Positions 32,260-39,759 of a stretch of 42,471 bases of DNA are shown here, in pieces. The DNA comes from JBQCHF01 sp051954955. Its GTDB lineage: Bacteria > Actinomycetota > Actinomycetes > Motilibacterales > Motilibacteraceae. The translations under genes and the position numbers were made by a program. The notes beneath the pieces were generated by a model. The model was not told the DNA's origin and did no database searches. It saw only the letters and a program-made list of their open reading frames with translations. The number at the start of each line of letters is the position of its first letter. The stretch's first letter is position 1. The stretch lies in the NCBI GenBank assembly GCA_051954955.1, contig JBQCHF010000153.1:1-42471 (forward strand), given 5' to 3'.

Positions 32260-32500
32260 TCAGCCAGCGTCCGCCGAGCGCCGCTCCCGCAGCTCTGCCG
32301 AGCGCCGCTCCCGCAGCGACCAGGACGGCACCGGGACCGGCAGCGCACTGTCTCCCCACGGCCCGACGACGGGCCGTGGGGAGGTCCGCTGGGTCGGGAG
32401 CAGCGCCGGGACGTCCAGGTCGAGCAGGGGCGCCTGCCCCCACGGGGTGGCGAGCAGGTCGTCCGACCTGCTGGCGCTGGTCCCGCTCGCGCTGCTCATG
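32260..32500 (-). CDS. Short Pro-rich hypothetical protein with repeated tail
   Basis: 79 residues from ATG 32500: it begins MSSASGTSASRSDDLLATPW, then has QAPLLDLDVPALLPTQRTSP and ends in two copies of LRERRSA. Third positions are almost all G or C, which supports coding, but there is no good Shine-Dalgarno, and the frame stays open upstream to an ATG at 32604 with less convincing sequence. No family recognised. It is divergent from the VOC gene, so it may share that promoter region. Confidence 0.5.
32273..32317. repeat. Two-copy tandem repeat, period 24
   Basis: The 21-nt units at 32273-32293 and 32297-32317 are identical, separated by TCT; each starts GCCGAGCGCCGCTCCCGCAG. The period is a multiple of three and encodes the doubled LRERRSA at the C-terminus of the minus-strand short protein. 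Confidence 0.85.
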
Positions 32501-32584
32501 CAGGCATGGTGCGGCTTGGCGGCCGCTGCGGAGGGGCGATCGGCAGAACCGGAATGGCGGACGGCTTCCCACGGTTCCACCGGT

Positions 32585-32604
32585 GTGGTTGAGTGTTCAA
32601 CCAC
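32585..32604. promoter_or_regulatory. MarR-type operator palindrome
   Basis: GTGGTTGA-GTGT-TCAACCAC is a perfect 8-bp inverted repeat with 4-nt spacer. Its core GTTGA-N4-TCAAC has the form of known MarR-family operators. It sits 17 nt before the VOC gene start, just ahead of the TGGAGG ribosome binding site, and in front of the divergent short gene. No MarR gene is in the window, so the regulator would be encoded elsewhere. Confidence 0.6.
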
Positions 32605-32621
32605 TGACCCTGGAGGTTCCC

Positions 32622-33146
32622 GTGCCCGTCGTCCGCCTCAACCATGCGGTGCTCTACGTCTCCGACCTGGAGCGCTCGCTCGCCTTCTACACCGAGGTCC
32701 TCGGCTTCCGCCGGGTGGACATGACCCCCGACGGCTTCCGCGGCGCCGCGTTCCTGCAGGCCGGCGGATCCACCAACGACCACGACCTCGGGCTGTTCGA
32801 GGCCCCCGGGTCGGCGCCCTCCCGCGCCGGCGCCGGCACGGTCGGGCTCTACCACCTCGCCTGGGAGGTCGACACGCTCGACGAGCTCGAGCGGGTCGCC
32901 CAGTCGCTGGCCGCGGCCGACGCGCTGGTCGGGGCGTCCGACCACGGCACCACGAAGAGCCTCTACGGCAAGGACCCCGACGGCCTCGAGTTCGAGGTGG
33001 TGTGGATGGTGCCGCGGGACCTGCTCACCGACGACGCGCTGGCCGGGCGCAAGCGGATCGGGCGGCTCGACCTGCCCGGCGAGAAGGAGCGCTACGGCGC
33101 CCAGACTCGTGGCGGCGTAGGCATCTCCTCGCCCGCCATGGGGTAA
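32622..33146 (+). CDS. VOC-family dioxygenase/glyoxalase-like protein
   Basis: 174 residues; GTG 32622 has TGGAGG 5 nt upstream. One vicinal-oxygen-chelate unit pair: RLNHAVLYVSDLERSLAFYT with His8, GLYHLAWEVDTLDELERVAQ with His78, and GKDPDGLEFEVVW with Glu125, the three metal ligands of this fold. The motif arrangement is nearest to catechol 2,3-dioxygenase-like proteins, but glyoxalase or resistance functions share the fold. The upstream MarR-type operator suggests induction by an aromatic or quinone compound. WrbA, a quinone reductase, is two genes away. The hydrolase 9 nt downstream may belong to the same unit. Confidence 0.82.
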   Translation: MPVVRLNHAVLYVSDLERSLAFYTEVLGFRRVDMTPDGFRGAAFLQAGGSTNDHDLGLFEAPGSAPSRAGAGTVGLYHLAWEVDTLDELERVAQSLAAADALVGASDHGTTKSLYGKDPDGLEFEVVWMVPRDLLTDDALAGRKRIGRLDLPGEKERYGAQTRGGVGISSPAMG

Positions 33147-33155
33147 CCACAGTCG

Positions 33156-33860
33156 GTGAGCGAGCTGGAGGCGGTGCGCGTGCTGCGCACCGCCTCCAGC
33201 GCACCCGCCGCCCCCCACGTCGTGGTGCTGCCCGGGCTGGGCGCGCTGCCCTACCTGCGCCCGCTGGTGCACGAGCTCGCGCGGCACCAGCCGGTCGCTG
33301 TGCTCGACGTGCCCGGCTTCCGGCCCGGGCCGGACGCACCGCTGCCGACGTCGCTGCCGGCGCTGGGCGAGGTGGTGTCGCGGTGGGTTGCGGCGCACGC
33401 ACCCGGCGCCCTGCTGCTCGGGCACTCCACCGGCGCGCAGCTGGCCCTGCACGCCGCCGCGCTCGGTGCCCCGCTGCGCGGCCTGGCGCTGGTCTCCACC
33501 ACGTTCGCCCCGCAGGTCCGGACGATCCCGCGGGCAGCCGCCGCGCTGCTCGCCGGGGCGTGGCACGAGCCGGTGCACGCGCTGCTGGAGAACCTCCCCA
33601 CGTATGCGGCAGGCGGCAGGCGCACGTTCTCCTACCTGCTGTCGGGGATGCGGGACGAGCCGCTGCGCACCGCTCACGAGGTGACCCTGCCGACGTTGCT
33701 CGTCCGCGGACGGCACGACCGGCTGTCGACCCGCCGGTGGAACCAGCGGCTCGGTCGCGCCCTCGGAGCCGACGTCGTCGAGCTGCCCGGCGCGCACGGG
33801 GTGCCGCACTCGGCCGCAGCCGAGATCGCCGGCCTGCTCCCCCTGATCCTGAAAAACTGA
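33156..33860 (+). CDS. Alpha/beta hydrolase
   Basis: 234 residues from GTG 33156, 9 nt after the VOC gene. The fold signatures are clear: HVVVLPGLGALPYLRPLVHE (oxyanion region), the nucleophile Ser91 in LLGHSTGAQLAL, Asp188 in LLVRGRHDRLS and a His in GAHGVPHS. This is a complete catalytic triad. Its nearness to a VOC dioxygenase fits a ring-cleavage product hydrolase, but the substrate is not known. No Shine-Dalgarno is visible, and the first 15 codons form a perfect 15-bp hairpin, so translation may be controlled or the start lies elsewhere. Confidence 0.8.
   Translation: MSELEAVRVLRTASSAPAAPHVVVLPGLGALPYLRPLVHELARHQPVAVLDVPGFRPGPDAPLPTSLPALGEVVSRWVAAHAPGALLLGHSTGAQLALHAAALGAPLRGLALVSTTFAPQVRTIPRAAAALLAGAWHEPVHALLENLPTYAAGGRRTFSYLLSGMRDEPLRTAHEVTLPTLLVRGRHDRLSTRRWNQRLGRALGADVVELPGAHGVPHSAAAEIAGLLPLILKN
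33165..33199 (+). repeat. Perfect 15-bp hairpin at the start of the hydrolase gene
   Basis: CTGGAGGCGGTGCGC (33165-33179) pairs with 33185-33199 around a 5-nt loop. It begins 9 nt into the hydrolase reading frame and 19 nt after the VOC gene stop. It could be a terminator or attenuator between the two genes or a translational block. Confidence 0.75.
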
Positions 33861-33890
33861 TGGAGCGGGCACGCGATCTGTCTTTCACGA

Positions 33891-36605
33891 TCACGACAGG
33901 ACGCGGGCCCCCGTCAGCGCGATCTCGGCCCAGACCGCCTTGCCGTCCGGCGTCGGGCGAAAGCCCCAGCGCTCGGCCAGGGCGGCCACGATGGCGACGC
34001 CGCGCCCGGACTCCGACTCCGCGTCGGAGACTCGCCGGCGGGGCGTGACCGGACTCGTGTCCAGAACCTCCACCACGAGGGCGGACGGCGCCTGGCGCAG
34101 CCGCAGCTCGCCCTGGTCGCCGGCGTGCAGGACCGCGTTGGTGGCCAGCTCGGACACGACCAGCGCGAGCACGTCCAGGACGTCCCCGTTCACCGCCCAG
34201 CCGGCCGCGACGTCGACGGCCCGGGCACGCGCCGCCGCGACGTCGCCGGCATCGCGCAGCGGCACCGAGACCGAGCGGCCGGCCAGGTCCGGCCGCACCA
34301 CCGGGCGGGCGAGCAGGACGCAGGTGTCGTCGTCGTGCCCGTGCGCGCGGCCGAGCGCCGTCAGGATGCCGTCGGCGACCACGCCCAGATCCTGCTCCGA
34401 CGAACCGTCGGAGATCTCGACGACCGCGCGCTCGAGGGCCGCGAGACCGACGTCGATGTCCTGGTCGCGGCTCTCGATCAGCCCGTCGGTGTAGAGCACC
34501 AGGGTGGCGCCGGGCGGCAGCCGCACGCTGAGCTCTCGGAAGGGTTCGGCCTGCACGCCCAGCGGGGCACCGAGCCGTCCCTCCAGCCGCTGCAGGGTGC
34601 CGTCGGGGTGCAGCACCAGCGGGGGCGGGTGACCGGCGTTGGCCAGCACCAGCTCGTCGGTCGAGGGGTCGTGCACCGCGTAGACGACGGTGATGATCTG
34701 CTCGAGGTCGAGCTCGTGGACCAGGGAGTCGAGCAGCCCCAGCACGTCGGTGGGCGGCAGGTCCAGCTGAGCGAAGGCCCGCAGCGCCGCGCGCAGCTGG
34801 CCCATCACCGCGGCCGCCCGCACCCCGCGGCCCATGACGTCGCCGACGACCACCGCGATGCGGCCCGCGCCCAGCGGCACGACGTCGTACCAGTCGCCGC
34901 CGACCTCGGTGCCCTCCACGCCCGCGACGTAGCGGGCAGCCACGGCGAGCTCCTCGCGGCTGCGCGCCTCGCCCAGCAGGCTGCGCTGGAGGGTGACGGC
35001 GACCTCACGCTGCTGGCGGAAGGTGGAGGCCCGCTCCACCGCCAGAGAGGCGCGCTCGGCCAGCTCCCTGGCCGCGGCGACGTCGTCGCCGTCGAACGGC
35101 CAGCGGCTGCCCAGCGCCAGCAGGCTCAGCGCCCCGACGACGTGGCCCCGGACCACCAGCGGCACGGCCAGCAGCGAGTGGGCCCTCGCCCGGGCGGCGC
35201 TCAGCGCGGCGCTCATGCTGCCGGCCAGCTCGCTCGACCCGTCAGCGGAGAGCTCGTGCGTCGCCGGCGCGCCGTGCTCGACCGCCTGCACCACCGGATG
35301 CTCCCGCGGAATGCGCAGCAGCTGCCCGAGCGGCAGCGGGTCCAGACCCGACGAGGGCGAGACCGCGATCGCCGCGCGGACCAGCTCGAAGCCGTCGTCC
35401 GGCCCCTCCGAGGGGAGCGCCGGGTCGATGCGCTCCAGGGCCAGCGCGCTGCGCGAGGGCGCGAGCCACACCGAGGCGACGTCGGCGAAGGACGGGACCA
35501 GGACGTCGACCAGGCGGTCCAGGGTCTCGCCCAGCTCCAGCGAGCTGTTGACCGCCACGGTGGCGCGGGACAGCACCTCGAGCCGGTTGCGTGCCCGCTC
35601 GCTGGCGGTGAGGGCGTGCTCGCGCGACTCCAGCAGCACCGCGTTGTCCACGGCGATCCCGCCGCGGCGGCCGATGTCCTCGGCCAGCAGCCGCTCCTCC
35701 TCGGTCCACGGCTGGTCGGCCGGGCGCACCAGCGACAGGGCGCCGACCACCGTGCCGCGGGCCAGCAGCGGCACCGAGCAGATGTGCCAGCCCTCCAGCA
35801 GGGCCAGGCGTCGGCGCAGCGCGACGTCGCCGCGCGCCAGGCGGTCCAGCGGCGCGGGCTCCACCAGGGCCAGCTGGGTCGACCCGGTGACCAGGGCGCG
35901 GTCGGCTCCGCTGGGGGCGCGACCGGCGCGGTCGAGCTGCTCGGCGGCCTCGACCACCGCGGCGCACGCTTCGAGCCCGGCCCCCTCGGTGCGCCCGAAG
36001 CCGCGCACCCGCAGCCGCCCGTCGGGGCGGCGGACGACCACCATGGCGCCGTCGGCCAGCTCGGGCACGACGGCGCGCACCAACGCGGCCAGGCGCCCGG
36101 GCACGTCCAGGGCCGGCAGCGTGTCCTCGCTGACCCGCCCGAGCAGCGCCAGGCGGCGCCGGGCCGAGGCAGCCCGCAGCGCCAGCCCGTGCCGGTCGGT
36201 GACGTCGAGGGTGACGCCGACGGCGCCGAGGAAGCGGCCGGCGTCGTCCAGCCGCACCTGGCCCCGGCTCTCGAACCAGCACTCGGCACCGTCCGGACGG
36301 CGCACCCGGTACTCCAGGACGGCCGCTCCACCGCTGTGCGCCGCCCGGCGCACCTCGGCCTCGCACGCGGCGCGGTCGTCGGGGTGCACCAGGTCCCACC
36401 AGGCCGCCAGGGTGCCCTCGAACTCCCCCTGCTCCAGACCGTGAAGGCGGCAGGTCGTCTCGTCCCAGACGACGTGGTCGCTGCCGGCGACCCACTCCCA
36501 GGCGCCCACGCTGCCGGCCGCCGCGGCGGCGGCCACGTCGAGGACGGGCCGTGCGGGCCGACGCTCGTCCGGTCGCGACGGATCGGGGGTCGCAGGCTCC
36601 AGCAC
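33891..36605 (-). CDS. PAS-GAF-GAF-SpoIIE phosphatase-HATPase regulator
   Basis: 904 residues; GTG 36605 has AGGAGG 7 nt upstream. In order: PAS (GSVGAWEWVAGSDHVVWDET, FLGAVGVTLDVTDRHG), two GAF domains, a SpoIIE/PP2C phosphatase (VAARYVAGVEGTEVGGDWYD, VVVGDVMGRGVRAAAVMGQL, ANAGHPPPLVLHPDG, YTDGLIESRD, HDDDTCVLLARP) and a C-terminal RsbW-like ATPase (VVSELATNAVLHAG, GRGVAIVAALAERWG). Phosphatase and anti-sigma-type kinase are thus joined in one soluble chain. Known RsbU/RsbW-like proteins dephosphorylate and phosphorylate STAS antagonists, such as the one at 8247-8639. No sigma factor is adjacent. Confidence 0.9.
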   Translation of the reverse strand: MLEPATPDPSRPDERRPARPVLDVAAAAAAGSVGAWEWVAGSDHVVWDETTCRLHGLEQGEFEGTLAAWWDLVHPDDRAACEAEVRRAAHSGGAAVLEYRVRRPDGAECWFESRGQVRLDDAGRFLGAVGVTLDVTDRHGLALRAASARRRLALLGRVSEDTLPALDVPGRLAALVRAVVPELADGAMVVVRRPDGRLRVRGFGRTEGAGLEACAAVVEAAEQLDRAGRAPSGADRALVTGSTQLALVEPAPLDRLARGDVALRRRLALLEGWHICSVPLLARGTVVGALSLVRPADQPWTEEERLLAEDIGRRGGIAVDNAVLLESREHALTASERARNRLEVLSRATVAVNSSLELGETLDRLVDVLVPSFADVASVWLAPSRSALALERIDPALPSEGPDDGFELVRAAIAVSPSSGLDPLPLGQLLRIPREHPVVQAVEHGAPATHELSADGSSELAGSMSAALSAARARAHSLLAVPLVVRGHVVGALSLLALGSRWPFDGDDVAAARELAERASLAVERASTFRQQREVAVTLQRSLLGEARSREELAVAARYVAGVEGTEVGGDWYDVVPLGAGRIAVVVGDVMGRGVRAAAVMGQLRAALRAFAQLDLPPTDVLGLLDSLVHELDLEQIITVVYAVHDPSTDELVLANAGHPPPLVLHPDGTLQRLEGRLGAPLGVQAEPFRELSVRLPPGATLVLYTDGLIESRDQDIDVGLAALERAVVEISDGSSEQDLGVVADGILTALGRAHGHDDDTCVLLARPVVRPDLAGRSVSVPLRDAGDVAAARARAVDVAAGWAVNGDVLDVLALVVSELATNAVLHAGDQGELRLRQAPSALVVEVLDTSPVTPRRRVSDAESESGRGVAIVAALAERWGFRPTPDGKAVWAEIALTGARVLS

Positions 36606-36713
36606 AGCTCCACCTCCTGCCCGCCGGTCCCCGTGCGCTCTTCCAGGCGCGCTGTCCTGCAGTCCTACCGCACGCGCGCGCGTTGGGACACACCCGTCGG
36701 CGCGGTCGGACCG

Positions 36714-36719
36714 TAGGGT
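36714..36719 (+). promoter_or_regulatory. -10 element (TAGGGT) for leaderless NUDIX gene
   Basis: TAGGGT lies 6 nt before the GTG at 36726, and no Shine-Dalgarno is present. Same pattern as at aroA and hisN. Confidence 0.45.
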
Positions 36720-36725
36720 GGGCGC

Positions 36726-37232
36726 GTGCCCCTCCCCCGGTCCCTCGAGCGCGCCGGGCACGTCGTCTTCGGCCGGCTGCCGACCCCGGTCCGCCGGGCC
36801 GCGGTGGGGCTCGGCACTCCCGACTTCACGGTGGGTGCGGTCTGCCTGTTCGAGCATGGCGACGAGGTCCTGCTGCTGCGCCAGCTGCACCGCCCGGACT
36901 GGAGCCTGCCCGGTGGCCTGCTCGGGCGAGGTGAGTCCCCCCGTGCAGCCGTCGTGCGCGAGGTGCAGGAGGAGCTGGGCCTGCGGGTGGAGGTCGGACT
37001 GCCGCTGGTGACGGCTGTGGACGCCGCGGTGCGCCGGGTCGACGTCGTCTACGCCGTCCCGCTGAAGCAGCGGATCGAGGTCTCGCCGCGCCGGGAGGCG
37101 GTGCGCGCGGAGTGGCTGCGCCCGGCGCGGCTGGACCGCGAGCGCGACCGGCTCACCCTGCGGCTGCTCGGCGAGGTCGCCGCCACCCGGCGTCCGGGTG
37201 CGCACACCGGCCGGCTGCTCACCCCGTCGTGA
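36726..37232 (+). CDS. NUDIX hydrolase
   Basis: 168 residues. The Nudix box GX5EX7REUXEEXGU is complete at residues 64-86 (Gly64, Glu70, Arg78-Glu79, Glu82-Glu83, Gly85), preceded by PDWSLPGG. An N-terminal segment of about 35 residues (VVFGRLPTPVRRAAVGLGTP) is a common opening in actinobacterial members. It cleaves nucleoside diphosphates linked to another moiety; the actual substrate is not deducible. Its TGA overlaps the next gene's GTG, so the two are translated together. It is divergent from the SpoIIE regulator across 120 nt. Confidence 0.87.
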   Translation: MPLPRSLERAGHVVFGRLPTPVRRAAVGLGTPDFTVGAVCLFEHGDEVLLLRQLHRPDWSLPGGLLGRGESPRAAVVREVQEELGLRVEVGLPLVTAVDAAVRRVDVVYAVPLKQRIEVSPRREAVRAEWLRPARLDRERDRLTLRLLGEVAATRRPGAHTGRLLTPS

Positions 37233-38083
37233 GCGGTCCGCTGGCCGGGGTGGTGCTGGCCGCCGGGCTCGGCAACCGGCTCCGCCCGCTCACCGACCTG
37301 CGCCCCAAGGCGCTGTGCCCGGTGGCCGGCCGGCCGCTGCTGGACTGGGCGCTGGACCGCCTCGCGCCGCACACCGGGACCGGGCCGGAGCACCTGGCGG
37401 TCAACGCGCACCACCACGCCGCCGCCGTCGTCGCGCACGTGGGTGAGCGGACGCACCTGTCGGTGGAGCAGCCCGAGCCGCTCGGCACGGCCGGGGCGCT
37501 GGGCCCGCTGCGGGAGTGGCTGGACGGCCGGGACGTGCTGCTCACCAATGCTGACGCGTGGATCGTCACCTCCGACACGTCGTCGGAGACAGCGCTGGAC
37601 GGGCTGGTGCGCGGCTGGGACGGTGAGCGCTGCCGGCTGCTGGTGGTTGAGGCAGAACCGGGCGTGCGCAAGGACTTCGGCGGCTTCCGCTACGTCGGGG
37701 CCTGCCTGCTGCCGTGGCCGCTGGTGCGCGATCTCGCGCCCACCCCATCGGGTCTCTACGAGGTGCTGTGGCGCGAGCAGCAGCGTCAGGGCCGGCTCGA
37801 GCTGGTCCGGCACGACGGTCCGGCCCTCGACGTCGGCCGGCCGGCGGACTACCTGCGGGCCAACCTCGCGGCCGCTCAGGAGGGCTGGCTGCACCCCGCC
37901 GCCGTGGTGGAGGGGACTGCCGTGCGCAGCGTGCTCGGCGCGGCTGCCGTCGTCGAGGGCACCGTGGAGCGCTGCGTGGTCTGGGACGGGGCGAGGGTGG
38001 AGCGGCACGAGCACCTGGTGGACGCCGTCCGGGCCGCAGGGCCGGACGGCCCGGTCACCGTGCCTGCTGCCGCCGGCGCCTGA
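37229..38083 (+). CDS. NTP transferase (sugar-1-phosphate nucleotidylyltransferase family)
   Basis: 284 residues starting at GTG 37229 (GTGA overlap with the NUDIX gene). The nucleotide-binding signature VVLAAGLGNRLRPLTDLRPK begins at residue 8, with Lys27 following in RPKALCPVAGRPLLDWALDR; VLLTNADAWIV supplies the metal-binding Asp. The C-terminal part (HPAAVVEGTAVRSVLGAAAV) resembles a short left-handed beta-helix cap. Related enzymes make NDP-sugars such as GDP-mannose, dTDP-glucose or UDP-MurNAc; which one applies here is unknown. The 3' end overlaps the facing WS/DGAT gene by 29 nt. Confidence 0.84.
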   Translation: MSGPLAGVVLAAGLGNRLRPLTDLRPKALCPVAGRPLLDWALDRLAPHTGTGPEHLAVNAHHHAAAVVAHVGERTHLSVEQPEPLGTAGALGPLREWLDGRDVLLTNADAWIVTSDTSSETALDGLVRGWDGERCRLLVVEAEPGVRKDFGGFRYVGACLLPWPLVRDLAPTPSGLYEVLWREQQRQGRLELVRHDGPALDVGRPADYLRANLAAAQEGWLHPAAVVEGTAVRSVLGAAAVVEGTVERCVVWDGARVERHEHLVDAVRAAGPDGPVTVPAAAGA

Positions 38084-39578
38084 CCGGCTTCTCCGACGCC
38101 TCGTCGGACTTCATGGAGACGACCAGCGCGAGCAGCTCGTCCAGCGCCTCCGACATCGCGTCGGTGACCAGCCACGCGTCGGCCAGCTGCTGCCGGTCCA
38201 CCACCACCCCGACGTCGAGGGCGTCCAGGTAGCTGAACACGGTGATGTTCAGCCCGCCCATGTCGGTGACCACGCTGATCGGGTGGTAGGCCACCAGCCG
38301 GGCTCCGCCGAGGTAGAGCGGCACCGGCGGGCCGGGCACGTTGGAGACCACGAGGTTCATCACCGGCTCCACCGGCAGCCGGGCCATGAGCGCCATGCCC
38401 AGCCGCGAGGCGCGGGTGACCAGCGCGGCCGGCAGCACCGAGGCGGTGTCGAGCATGACCTCGGCCGGCACGGCGCGGTGGCGCGACTTGGCCTGGTCGA
38501 GCACCTCGTGCGCCTGGCGGAGCCGCTCGAGCGGGTCGGCGACGTCGGTGGGGATCGGTACGAGCATCCCGGACACCCGGTTGCCGTAGGTGCCGGCCTG
38601 CTCCGGGGTGCGCACCGACAGCGGGACCAGGGCGACCAGCGCCTCCCCCGGCAGCTCGCCGGCGTCGGCGAGGACCTTGCGCACCGCGGCCGCGCAGACG
38701 GTGACGACGACGTCGTTCACCGTGACCCCGAGGGCGTTCTTCACCTTCTTGACGTCGGCGAGCGGCAGCCGGGAGTAGGCCACCCGGCGGTGCGCGGACA
38801 GCGGCGCGTTGAAGACGGTGCGGGGAGCCTTGGCCTGCGGCATCTCCAGGAAGCCGCCGTCGGAGGTCTGGACCTCGATGCCGGGCAGGGCCCGCACCGC
38901 GGCAGCCACCTGGCGGGCGCCGGGCACCACCCGGAAGGCGGGGTTGGCGTCGAGGTGCGCCAGGGTCCGCGGCAGGCCGCGCAGCGCGCGCAGCGGCTGG
39001 CGGGGCAGGCCGGCGATGCCGCGGGCGAGCATGCCCAGCTGCCCGGGCACCTCGTCTGCGCGCGGCGCGGGGTCCGGCTCGGGCAGGTCGCGCCCCTCGG
39101 GCGACAGATCGAGCAGGGCGGCAAGGATCTCGGCGCCGGACAGGCCGTCGACGGCGGCGTGGTGCACCTTGGTGAACAGCGCGACGTGGCCGCCGGCCAG
39201 CCCGCTGATGACGTACATCTCCCAGAGCGGGTGCGCCCGGTCCAGGCGCCGCGCGTGCAGCCGCGCCACCTGCTCGGCCAGCTGCCGCTCGTCGCCGGGC
39301 TCGGGCAGGGCGAGCTCGCGCACGTGGTACTCGAGGTCGAAGTCGGGGTCCTCCACCCAGTAGGGGTGGTCCAGGCCCAGCGGCACCTCGACCAGCCGCC
39401 ACCGGAACGGCGGCAGCAGGTGGATCCGCGAGCCGACCAGCTCGAGCACCGCAGCCAGGTCGAGCCGGCCGCCGGGGGCGGTGGAGGGGTCGAAGATGCC
39501 CAGCCCGGCCACGTGCCCGTGGTTGCGGGCGTCCTCGAGCGCCAGGAACTGCACGTCCAGCGGGGTCAGCTGCCTCAC
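38055..39578 (-). CDS. Wax ester synthase/diacylglycerol acyltransferase (WS/DGAT)
   Basis: 507 residues from GTG 39578. The catalytic motif HHAAVDG is at 139-145, in LFTKVHHAAVDGLSGAEILA. MRQLTPLDVQFLALED at the N-terminus, GVTVNDVVVTVCAAAVRKVL, and NLVVSNVPGPPVPLYLGGAR are classical WS/DGAT segments. The enzyme esterifies fatty acyl-CoA to diacylglycerol or fatty alcohol, forming storage lipids, and usually associates with the membrane face. The C-terminal end is basic. No other lipid-storage gene is adjacent. The start is supported by an upstream TAGCGT; no strong Shine-Dalgarno is seen. Confidence 0.9.
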   Translation of the reverse strand: MRQLTPLDVQFLALEDARNHGHVAGLGIFDPSTAPGGRLDLAAVLELVGSRIHLLPPFRWRLVEVPLGLDHPYWVEDPDFDLEYHVRELALPEPGDERQLAEQVARLHARRLDRAHPLWEMYVISGLAGGHVALFTKVHHAAVDGLSGAEILAALLDLSPEGRDLPEPDPAPRADEVPGQLGMLARGIAGLPRQPLRALRGLPRTLAHLDANPAFRVVPGARQVAAAVRALPGIEVQTSDGGFLEMPQAKAPRTVFNAPLSAHRRVAYSRLPLADVKKVKNALGVTVNDVVVTVCAAAVRKVLADAGELPGEALVALVPLSVRTPEQAGTYGNRVSGMLVPIPTDVADPLERLRQAHEVLDQAKSRHRAVPAEVMLDTASVLPAALVTRASRLGMALMARLPVEPVMNLVVSNVPGPPVPLYLGGARLVAYHPISVVTDMGGLNITVFSYLDALDVGVVVDRQQLADAWLVTDAMSEALDELLALVVSMKSDEASEKPVRRRRQQAR

Positions 39579-39586
39579 GCTGCCCG

Positions 39587-39592
39587 ACGCTA
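39587..39592 (-). promoter_or_regulatory. -10 element (TAGCGT) for WS/DGAT gene
   Basis: On the minus strand TAGCGT is followed after 8 nt by the GTG at 39578, which suggests a leaderless or nearly leaderless transcript, as at hisN. Confidence 0.4.
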
Positions 39593-39623
39593 CGCCGTGC
39601 CAGCGCCGAGTGCCGGTCGGTCA

Positions 39624-39647
39624 GGAGGACGGGTCGGAGGACGGGTC
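39624..39647. repeat. 12-bp tandem repeat, two copies
   Basis: GGAGGACGGGTC occurs twice in direct succession in the divergent spacer between the WS/DGAT gene and the hydrolase-ABC gene. Possible regulator site or replication slippage. Confidence 0.75.
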
Positions 39648-39759
39648 AGGGGCCCGCGAGGTGCGGGACGTTCCGCGGTGCGTGATCGTTGCGCTGGAGG
39701 TCCCACTCCCAGCCCCCGCACCCCACCTTCCCGTCGCCGCCATCTCGTTCAGGAGCCGC

